From NCBI GenBank assembly GCA_036785325.1, contig JAXIVH010000453.1, forward strand, positions 18,501 to 82,500: 64,000 nucleotides of DNA, written 5' to 3'. The DNA is from Urophycis tenuis. Lineage: Eukaryota > Chordata > Actinopteri > Gadiformes > Phycidae. Shown piece after piece: positions 26,401 through 37,771 of the stretch. Within the stretch, counting starts at the first letter, position 1, and every line of letters begins with the position of its first letter. Both the position numbers and the translations under genes were made by a program. Below the pieces are notes generated by a model that did not search any database, was not told the DNA's origin, and saw only the letters and a list, made by a program, of their open reading frames with translations.

Positions 26401-29400
26401 CTCCGGCTCCAGCCACTTCCGGGTGATGCGCAACAAGCTCGTGCATCTGCGCCCGGGGAGGCTGGTCGGGATGGAACGTCCAGCTGTGGAAGCGTTGGGC
26501 CATCGCGAACTTGGTGAGCCCCCCTCTGCTCAGTATTTCGGCTTTCAACGCATCGTAGTTGTTTGCGTTGTCTGGGCTGAGATCCCGGACCGCGTTCAGT
26601 GCGTCCCCCGTTAAAAATGGTGCTAGAAGTCCCACCCACTGGGCCTTGCTTCTCTCGTGGCCGTCCCCTTGAACGTGTGCAGGTATGCTTCGGCGTCGTC
26701 GGTCGCCCCCATCTTCGTTAACAGGTCACTGGCCTTTATGGGGTGCACGTTCTGAGCGACCATTTGCCTCTGCAAGTGTAGTTCTTCGGCTTTCAGGCGG
26801 TTGGCCGTCTTCTGCTCCTCTAGCAGCGCTAGGCTCGCTTGAAATTGGGCTTGCTGGCCCTCCACCAGCGTCTTCACGATGTCTTCCATCGTATTTGGGG
26901 TAGTGAAGGATACCAAAAAAAAATTTTTTTTTTTTTTTTTTTTCAACCAACCCCTCTGTGTCCCCACTCCTGCACTGTTAAAATTGAACTGCCTGCATTC
27001 TCCACCATATGTGACGTTGCGAGAGGTGTCACGGCTTTGAGCGGGGCAGTTCAATCAGTGCACGGACACAGGGATATGGGAAAACACAGGATTTATTAAC
27101 AAAACAGGGGGATTAGCCCAACTCAGGTAATCTCATAAAGAAGGGTGTCAACAAAGAGAGGTTGACAAACGGGTCAACCTATAAACCGCTCTCAATCTTA
27201 CGATTGGAATGTCCGAATGTGAATTCTGCCACGGCGGTTGTCGTTCTCCGTCGGGGAGTGCAGCGTTCCGAGTTCCCGCAGGAAATCGTCTTTCCGGTGG
27301 CTCGGCGTCCTCCGTCTTCCACCCGACTCTCCCTTCCTGCCTATACCTGATGGCTTTTGTATCCATCACGGTCAATCAGCCCGATCAGGTACAGGTGCGC
27401 TAACATTCCGCGTGGGTAGGGGTGGCGTTCCTTATTCCGCCACCAGATGGAGCCATGCTCACCTGTGGCTGGACCCACCTGAGCGGAATATAGCGCCCCT
27501 CTAAGACGCAGCCTCTCGTGACGTCACAATATATATATATCCATCCATCCATCCATCTCTGCCGCTTATCCGGGGTCGGGTCGTGGGGGCAGCAGCCTGA
27601 GGAGGGAAGCCCAGACTTCCCTCTCCCCAGCCACTTCGTCCAGCTCTTCCGGGGGGATCCCGAGGCGTTCCCAGGCCAGCCGAGAGACATAGTCCCTCCA
27701 GCGTGTCCTGGGTCTTCCCCGGGGCCTCCTCCCGGAGGGACGTGCCCGGAACACCTCCCCAGGGAGGCGTCCAGGAGGCATCCTCACTAGATGCCCGAGC
27801 CACCGCAACTGGCTCCTCTCGATGCGGAGGAGCAGCGGTTCTACTCTGAGCCCCTCCCGGATGACCGAGCTTCTCACCCTATCTCTACGGGAGAGCCCGG
27901 ACACCCTGCGGAGGAAACTCATTTCGGCCGCTTGTATTCGCGATCTCGTTCTTTCGGTCACTACCCACAGCTCGTGACCATAGGTGAGGGTAGGAACGTA
28001 GATTGACCGGTAAATCGAGAGCTTCGCCTTTCGGCTCAGCTCCTTCTTCACCATGACGGACCGGTGCAGAGCCCGCATCACTGCCGACGCCGCACCGATC
28101 CGTCGGTCAATCTCCCGCTCCATCCTCCCCTCACTCGTGAACAAGACCCCGAGATACTTGAACTCCTCCACTTGAGGCAGATTCTCCTCCCCGACCCGGA
28201 GAGTGCACTCCACCCTTTTCCGGTCGAGAACCATGGCCTCGGATTTGGAGGTGCTGATCCTCATCCCAGCCGCTTCACATTCGGCTGCGAACCGCTCCAG
28301 TGAGAGCTGAAGGTCACGGCCCGATGAAGCCAACAGGACAAGATCATCTGCGAAAAGCAGTGACGCAATCCTGAGGCCACCGAACCGTAACCCCTCAACG
28401 CCCTGGCTGCGCCTAGAAATTCTGTCCACAAACGTTGTGAACAGAATCGGTGACAAAGGGCAGCCCTGGCGGAGGCCAACTCTCACCGGAAACAGGCTCG
28501 ACTTACTGCCGGCAATGCGGACCAAGCTCTGGCACCGGGAGTACAGGGACCCGATGGCCCGTAACAGCGGGCCCGGTACCCCATACTCCCGGAGCACCCC
28601 CCACAGGGCTCCCCGAGGGACACGGTCGAACGCCTTCTCCAAGTCCACAAAGCACATGTAGACTGGTTGGGCGAACTCCCATGCACCCTCGAGGACCGCG
28701 CTAAGGGTATAGAGCTGGTCCACAGTTCCACGGCCGGAACGAAAACCACATTGCTCCTCCTGAATCCGAGGTTCGACTATCCTACGGACCCTCCTCTCCA
28801 GGACCCCCGAATAGACCTTACCGGGGAGGCTGAGGAGTGTGATCCCCCTGTAGTTGGAGCACACCCTCCGGTCCCCCTTTTTGAAGAGGGGAACCACCAC
28901 CCCGGTCTGCCAATCCAGAGGCACTGCCCCCGATGTCCACGCGATGCTGCAGAGACGTGTCAACCAAGACAGCCCCACAGCATCCAGGGCCTTTAGGAAC
29001 TCGGGGTGGATCTCATCCACCCCCGGGGCCTTGCCGCCGAGGAGCTTTTTAACCACCTCGGCGATCTCAGCCCCGGAGATAGGAGGTTCCCCCCCGAGTC
29101 CCCAGACCCTGCTTCCTCAGTGGAAGGCGTGTTGGTGGGATTGAGGAGGTCTTCGAAGTATTCCCCCCACCGATTCACAACGTCCCGAGTCGAGGTCAGC
29201 AGCGCCCCGTCTCTCCCATACACGGTGTTTACAGAGTACTGCTTTCCCCTCCTGAGACGCCGGATGGTGGTCCAGAACCTCCTCGAAGCCGTTCGGAAGT
29301 CCTTCTCCATGGCCTCACCAAACTCCTCCCACACCCGAGTTTTTGCCTCCGCAACCGCCGAAGCCGCGCCCCGCTTGGCCCGCCGGTAGCCATCAGCTGC

Positions 29401-30894
29401 CTCAGGAGTCCCACGGGCCAAAAAGGCCCGGTAGGACTCAGCTTGACGGCATCCCTTACCGCTGGGGTCCACCAGCGGGTTCGGGGGTTGCCGCCGCGAC
29501 AGGCACCGACGACCTTACGGCCACAGCTCCGGTCGGCCGCTTCAACAATGGAGGCACGGAACAAGGTCCACTCGGACTCTATGTCCACCGCCTCCCCCGG
29601 GACATGGTTGAAGCTCTCCCGGAGGTGGGAGTTGAAGCTCGTTCTGACAGGAGATTCAGCCAGACGTTCCCAGCAGACCCTCACAGTACGTTTGGGTCTG
29701 CCAGGTCTGACCGGCATCTTCCCCCGCCATCGGAGCCAACTCGCCACCAGGTGGTGATCAGTTGAGAGCTCCGCCCCTCTCTTCACCCGAGTGTCCAAGA
29801 CATGCGGCCGCAAGTCCGATGAAACAACTACAAAGTCGATCATCGAACTGCGGCCTAGGGTGTCCTGGTGCCAAGTGCACATGTGGACACCCTTATGCTT
29901 GAACATGGTGTTCGTTATGGACAATCCATGACGAGCACAGAAGTCCAACAACAAAACACCACTCGGGTTCAGATCAGGGGGGCCGTTCCTCCCAATCACG
30001 CCCCTCCAGGTCTCACTGTCATTGCCCACATGGGCGTTGAAGTCCCCCAGCAGAACAAGGGAGTCCCCAGAGGGGGCGCTTTCTAACACCCCCTCCAAGG
30101 ACTCTAGAAAGGGTGGGTACTCTGAACTGCCGTTCGGTGCATAAGCACAAACGACAGTCAGGACCCGTCCCCCCACCCGAAGGCGGAGGGAGGCTACCCT
30201 CTCGTCCACCGGGGTAAATCCCAACGTACAGGCACCGAGCCGGGGGGAAACAAGCATTCCCACCCCCGCTCGGCGCCTCTCCCCAGGGGCAACTCCAGAG
30301 TGGAAAAGAGTCCAACCCCTCTCAAGGACGCTGGTTCCGGAGCCCAAACTGTGTGTCGAGGTGAGCCCGACTATGTCCAGCCGGTACCTCTCAGCCTCGC
30401 ACACCAGCTCAGGCTCCTTCCCCGCCAGAGAGGTGACATTCCACGTCCCCAGAGCTAGCTTCTGCAGCCGAGGGTCGGACCGTCCAGGTCCCCGCCTCCT
30501 GCTGCCGCCCAGCTCACACTGCACCCGACCCCTTTGGCCCCTCCCACGGGTGGTGAACCCATGGGAAGGGGGTCCCGCGTCGTCCCTTCGGGCTGTGCCC
30601 GACCGGGCCCCGCGGGCGTAGACCCGGCCACCAGGCGCTCGCCAACGGGCCCTTCCCCCAGGCCTGGCTCCAGGGGGGGGCCCCGGTGACCCACGTCCGG
30701 GCAAGGGAAACCCACTTCCAAAAATTGTATTCATCATTGGGGTCTTTGAGCCACTCTTTGTCTGGACCCTCGCCTAGGACCTGCTTGCCTTGGGTGGCCC
30801 TACCAGGGGCATGAAGCCCCCGACAATATAGCCCCCAGGGTCATTGGGACACGCAAACCCCTCCACCACCTTAAGGTGGCGGCTCAAGGAGGGG

Positions 30895-30985
<91 letters not shown>

Positions 30986-33900
30986 CTGTATATGTACAGT
31001 ATATCATATGTATGATTATGAATTTAAAGTGAGGTAACAGTGAAATGCACATACAGTATGTACACGTTAACAGTCAATGGTGAGAGTTAAGCGCTGAGTC
31101 ATTGGTTGGCTCTCAAATCCTACATCTTTTACAAAGTGGTAGATATCTAGGCAGATTAAATGGATATGCAGTATAGGCCTACTACATTGAAAGCGGTAAA
31201 CTTTGATGAATATTAAAATATCCTGTTTTACAATGGGACTCTTACTCAATGAGAACTGATCTGTTGTGGTTGTACTAGAAGTTGTCGTTTTTAAATTGAA
31301 AAACATTAAATTGAAAAAAACAACAACTGAACAACATTTAATGACGTTGACTGTAACCTGTATGCAGAGCTACCCAGGCCAACCCTCAAGCTCCAGACTC
31401 AATGGCAGGACGTCTTCCCTTCTGAGAGAGTGGAGCTGAGCTGTGAGCTGCCAGGCGCCGCAGACTGGACCTTCACCTGGTACCGAGACAAACAGCCGGT
31501 CACCCCGACCAACAAAGGATCCATTCTCAACATCGTTCAGGCGACGCCCACAAACGGGGAAGGATATTCCTGTCAGGCTGAACACAAAGCCAGGAGAATC
31601 AGCACTGGACTCAGCAACACGACAATTATCAATGTTCATGGTGTGTGATGGTTATGTCAGACATTGCAAAATATTGTCTTTGCCATCTCAAACAACAAAT
31701 GTTAATGCTCATTGAGAACATTGCTATTTCTACGCAGAGATTCCCAAAGGTCGTTATTATATATATATATGATTCTGAAGTTTCTGAGTTCAAAAGTGAG
31801 GTAACAGCTCTATATGTGTCTGTGTACAAAATATGTATTTACTTAATATCATTACTCACACATGTTATTCATACAAAATACATGAAAAGTCACTACAAAT
31901 GTAGAAGCCTATTGAGAACATTCCTATGTCCATGCAGAGATTCCCGTTCCAGTGGTGGCTCTCCAGACACGATGGCCTGCTGTCTTCCCCTCTGAGAGAG
32001 TGGAGCTGAGCTGTAGTATGCAGGGCAGCTCAGAGCCCTGGACCTTTACTTGGTACAGAGGACAGGAGGTAGTGGAGAACGGGTCAGATGTCTCAACTAT
32101 GACAGGTGGATCCTCCCTCGTGATTAGCTCTGCTAAACTGGAGCATGGGGGAAAGTACACCTGTACTGGACAACTCCAGGGGAGACCTGTTGTTAAGTCC
32201 AAGGCTAGCAACATACTCTCAGTAGAGGTCCATGGTGAGTTATTGCTGATGCAAATCATGAATACAGACTAAGATGTAATTTTCAGGTGTTACAGCAGCA
32301 ACATAGACAGGACTGTTAAATTAATTATAATAATACAAAAAAACACTCACACAAAAAATATTTTATATATAGGCCTACTCTCTATATATATATATATATG
32401 AATTAAAAGTGAGGTAACAGCTTTATATGTGCATATATGTACAAAATATGTATTTACATAATATCATTACTCATACATATTACCCATACAATATTATTCA
32501 TACAAAATACATGAAAAGTCACGACAAATGTAGATGCTTATTGAGAACATTCCTATGTCCATGCAGAGATTCCCGTTCCAGTGGTGGCTCTCCAGACACC
32601 ATGGCCTGCTGTCTTCCCCTCTGAGAGAGTGGAGCTGAGCTGTAGTATGCAGGGCAGCTCAGAGCCCTGGACCTTTACTTGGTACAGAGGACAGGAGGTA
32701 GTGGAGAACGGGTCAGATGTCTCAACTATGACAGGTGGATCCTCCCTCGTGATTAGCTCTGCTAAACTGGAGCATGGGGGAAAGTACACCTGTACTGGAC
32801 AACTCCAGGGGAGACCTGTTGTTAAGTCCAAGGCTAGCAACATACTCTCAGTAGAGGTCCATGGTGAGTTATTGCTGATGCAAATCATGAATACAGACTA
32901 AGATGTAATTTTCAGGTGTTACAGCAGCAACATAGACAGGACTGTTAAATTAATTATAATAATACAAAAAAACACTCACACAAAAAATATTTTATATATA
33001 GGCCTACTCTCTATATATATATATATATGAATTAAAAGTGAGGTAACAGCTTTATATGTGCATATATGTACAAAATATGTATTTACATAATATCATTACT
33101 CATACATATTACCCATACAATATTATTCATACAAAATACATGAAAAGTCACGACAAATGTAGATGCTTATTGAGAACATTCCTATGTCCATGCAGAGATT
33201 CCCGTTCCAGTGGTGGCTCTCCAGACACCATGGCCTGCTGTCTTCCCCTCTGAGAGAGTGGAGCTGAGCTGTAGTATGCAGGGCAGCTCAGAGCCCTGGA
33301 ACTTTACTTGGTACAGAGGACAGGAGGTGGTGGAGAAGGGGCCAGATGTCTCACCTATGGCAGGTGGATCCTCCCTCATGATTAGCTCTGCTAAACTGGA
33401 GCATGGGGGAAAGTACACCTGTACTGGACAACTCCAGGGGAGACCTGTTGTTAAGTCCAAGGCTAGCAACATACTCTCAGTAGAGGTCCATGGTGAGTTA
33501 TTGCTAATGCAAATCATGAATACAGACTAAGATGTCATTTTCAGGTGTTACAGCAGCAACATATACAGGACTGTTAAATTAATTATAATAATACAAAAAA
33601 ACACTCACACAAAAAATATTTTATATATAGGCCTACTGTATATATATATATATGAATTAAAAGTGAGGTAACAGCTTTATATGTGCATATATGTACAAAA
33701 TATGTATTTACATAATATCATTACTCATACATATTACCCATACAATATTATTCATACAAAATACATGAAAAGTCACGACAAATGTAGATGCTTATTGAGA
33801 ACATTCCTATGTTCATGCATGCAGAGATTCCCGTTCCAGTGGTGGCTCTCCAGCCACCATGGCCTGCTGTCTTCCCCTCTGAGAGAGTGGAGCTGAGCTG

Positions 33901-34219
33901 TAGTATGCAGGGCAGCTCAGAGCCCTGGAACTTTACTTGGTACAGAGGACAGGAGGAGGTGGAGAACTGGCCAGATGTCTCACCTATGGCAGGTGGATCG
34001 TTCCTTGTGATTAGCTCTGCTAAACTGGAGCATGGGGGAAATTACACCTGTACTGGACAACTCCAGGGGAGACCTGTTGTTAAGTCCAAGACCAGCAACA
34101 TACTCTCGGTAGAGGTCCATGGTGAGTAATTGCTCATGCAAATCATTGATGCAGAATACAATGTTATTTTTTCGATGTTACAGCAGCAACATTGACAGGA
34201 ATATTAAAATGATCATATT

Positions 34220-34292
<73 letters not shown>

Positions 34293-34937
34293 TTTATCAT
34301 ATGTATGATTATGAATTCAAAGTGAGGTAACAGTGAAATGCACAGTATGTACAAAATATGTATTTACATAATGTCTGATTTGAATTAAATACAAACTAAT
34401 TATGATGACATTCAATTACTTATATTGCATGTATTACATTTAAATTAAATTGAACTGATTGAATGCATTAAATTAATTCAACTTTGCTAAACTGTCCCTT
34501 AAAGGCAACAGGCCAAGGCCTACCTAAGAGAAGGTGTCTAGTTTTGAGCAGTTGTATGTTGGCGAGTCTTTTTCCCGTAGCTGCCTGAACGTTTCCTCAA
34601 GATGGAATATCGTTGGTACAGAGGTCAACTCCCTTCTGCTCACTATAGGGCCTTTGTTAAATTGTCCCTTTTAGTCAACCAACAGGGATGAACCTTGTTT
34701 TGGCCTGTTGTATGTACATTATGTTAGAAATATATCATTTAAAAAATAAATATAAAAAACAAATATAAGGTTCCTTAATTTTTGCATACCGAAATATGTT
34801 TTACTATTGGAAACGAATGACTTCCACATATGAATAAAGGGAAGGTCATGTCGATGAAAAATAACTTCAGAGTTAAAAAGTGTTACAGCAGCAACATAGA
34901 CAGGACTGTTAAATTCATTATAATAATACAAAAACAC

Positions 34938-34982
<45 letters not shown>

Positions 34983-37734
34983 CAAAATATGTATTTACAT
35001 AATATCATTACTCATACATATTACCCATAAAATATTATTCATACAAAATACATGAAAAAAAGTCACTACAAATGTAGAAGCCTATTGAGAACATTCCTAT
35101 GTCCATGCAGAGATTCCCGTTCCAGTGGTGGCTCTCCAGACACAATGGCCTGCTGTCTTCCCCTCTGAGAGAGTGGAGCTGAGCTGTAGTATGCAGGGCA
35201 GCTCAGAGCCCTGGAACTTTACTTGGTACAGAGGACAGGAGGTAGTGGAGAACGGGTCAGATGTCTCAACTATGACAGGTGGATCGTTCCTTGTGATTAG
35301 CTCTGCTAAACTGGAGCATGGGGGAAAGTACACCTGTACTGGACAACTCCAGGGGAGACCTGTTGTTAAGTCCAAGACCAGCAACATACTCTCGGTAGAG
35401 GTCCATGGTGAGTAATTGCTCATGCAAATCATTGATGCAGAATACAATGTTATTTTTTTGATGAATTCAAAGTGAGGTAACAGTGAAATGCACATACAGT
35501 ATGTACAAAATATGTATTTACATAATATCTGATTTGAATTAAATACAAACTAATTATGATGACATTCAATTACTTATATTGCATGTATTACATCTAAATT
35601 AAATTGAACTGATTAAATTGATTGTATTTAATTAATTCAACTTATCTACACTGTCCCTTTAAGGCAACAGGCCAAGGCCTACCTAAGAGAAGAATTCTAG
35701 TTTTGAGCAGTTGTATGTTGGCGAGTCTTTTTTCCTTAGCTGCCTAGTGAACGTTTCCTCCAGATGGAATATCGTTGGTACAAAGAGGTCAACTCCCTTC
35801 TGTTCATTAGCAGAAGGTGTTAAATTGTCCCTTTTAGACAACCACCTAACAGGGATGAACCTTGTTTTGGCCAGTTGTATGTACATTATGTTAGAAATAT
35901 ATCATCTTAAAAATAAATATCAACAAACAAATATAAGGTTCCTTAATTTTTGCAATAGGTTTTACTATTGGAAATGAATGACTTCCACATATGAATAAAG
36001 GGAAGGTCATATCGATGAAAAATAACTTAAAAGTGAGAAAAATGAGAAAGAAGGCTTTGGTCCTTGACAGTTTGTCAATCTCCATACGTGTGTACATTTT
36101 CACCCTGCAAAGAGCAACTGTTGTTTCTCTCTCTCAAGAAACTCCCAAACCAACCATAAAGCTAAACACGTTGTGGCCCGAGGTCTTCCCCACCGAGCAT
36201 GCAGAGCTGAACTGCAGAGTGACTGGGAGCCTCAAATGGAGGTACACATGGTTCAAGGATGGGAGTGAGATCCAGGCTGGCCTTGGTGTTGTGGTTCTGG
36301 GCGATGAAGGAGCTACCTTGTCCATCCAGGCTAAAGCGGAACATGCTGGACAGTACATGTGTAGAGGACGATTTAAGAGCAGGAGACTGAGCACTAAATC
36401 CAGTGATGAGCTCACGATCAAAGTCTTGGGTGAGTCCAAGGTGTGTTTAGATGTTTTAATAACAACAGAGAAATCCAATGTACGTTTAGTCTCAAGGGCA
36501 GATCGGTTAACTCCAAATCCAGTGACACACTCATGTTAGTGGTGTTGTGGCGCGAGGTCTTCCCCACCAAGCATGCAGAGCTGAACTGCAGAGAAATGTG
36601 TTTGATTCAACACAATTGATTATGTTAAAATTACAATTGTTAACACATTAGCATGACAAAAAATTGAAATTACTGTTGGAAATGAATGGGAGGGTCATGT
36701 CCATCCATCCATTCACTAATGCTCATGTTTCTCCCATGGGCCACATTATCTGATCCGCTATTGATGCTGATTATGCTCAACATACCTCCAGATGAGATAC
36801 CTACACCAGAGCTAATACAAGCTCCCGGGCATGAGAAGATGTATGCTGAGGAATCGCTCAGCTTCAGCTGTAAGGTTAGTACTTCGACCGAATGGACGTA
36901 CCATTGGATCAAGGACAAGGCAGCTCTCTCGAATCAAGGTACAACCTACGACATCACTTCGGCTACCCCTTATGACACCGGCACTTACCAATGTCACGCA
37001 TCGAGAGGAAAGGAACAACCGTTCCACACGCAAAACAGTAACACGCTAAGAGTCGACGTTGAAGGTGGGTGTGTTTGTTTTTTTTAATGAACCATCGACA
37101 CACATCACAACATCTCCAGCTGGATACCATGTGATCCCTGTGATGTGCACCTTTCAGCGTGGCCCGGGGCCACCATCACCCTTCTCACGAGCTGGTCGGA
37201 GGTCTTCTCCACCGATCGGCTGGATCTGAAATGCGAGGTGCAAGGGAGCCAACACAAGTGGAACTACATATGGTAGGATGCAGCTCTTCAGTTTTGCATC
37301 CCTGCACCATTGTGTCACGCGCACGCCAGGCCTGAATCATCCCGGAGTCCATGCTCACACAACCGTTCCAATGCACTTGAAAATGCTGTAACCTCCAGGG
37401 TCAGGGGAGATGCAGAGATCCCATCTTATGATCAAATACTCACTGTCACGCCGGGTGAAGATCCTGACCAGAGTGAATACATCTGCAAGGGCGTCCGCTC
37501 TTCAAGACCTCTGCATTCCAAACGCAGTGCACCCTTCAAGACTACCAATCTCCGTGAGTAGTGGCGGAGGTTTTGATGGAACCAATAGCTGCTAGCTAGA
37601 AGCTAGGGTGACCTCAGACTTTAAGATTGTTCTGGGTGGGACTAGTGCGATTGGTTCTTTGTTCTTACCATCTCATTCCTCTAATATTATTTACAATAAA
37701 ATTATTATTATCATCATCATCATCGTCGTCGTTG

Positions 37735-37771
<37 letters not shown>

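Larger units (their letters stand above)
22178..27528 (-). mobile_element. Gmr1-like Ty3/gypsy LTR retrotransposon, full length
   Basis: A 5351-bp element on the minus strand inside the intron after the second Ig exon. It is bounded by two 519-bp direct LTRs. Minus-strand order is LTR, leader, Gag with CCHC knuckle, protease, integrase, reverse transcriptase, RNase H, polypurine tract (near 22699-22712, GAGGGGAGGG), LTR. Integrase before reverse transcriptase is atypical of Ty3/gypsy and diagnostic of the Gmr1 group first described in cod. A TGG-starting primer-binding-site candidate lies 2 bases inside the 5' LTR (about 26992-27007). Both flanks are (AT)n, so the target duplication cannot be read. 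Gag and pol have frame breaks, so this copy is probably not autonomous despite its youth. Confidence 0.92.
27541..30896 (-). mobile_element. Rex3/RTE-like non-LTR retrotransposon, near full length
   Basis: About 3.35 kb on the minus strand. An apurinic endonuclease domain (about 29300-30480) shows LALGTWNVTSL, VCAYAPNG, LLGDFNAHVG and STDHHLVASW. A reverse transcriptase (27566-29056) shows GKAPGVDEIHPEF, CGFRSGRGTVDQL, LRQGCPLSP and FADDLVLLA. The 3' end carries a short UTR and a (GATG)n-type tail (CCAT on the plus strand, 27541-27556), as described for fish Rex3. The frame is interrupted twice (near 29400-29470 and 29030), so this copy is defective. It sits between AT-repeat tracts immediately right of the Gmr1-like element. 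Confidence 0.85.

Noticed and set aside
22160..27545. Target-site duplication of the LTR element
   Set aside because: Both flanks are (AT)n, so any 4-6-bp match is uninformative.
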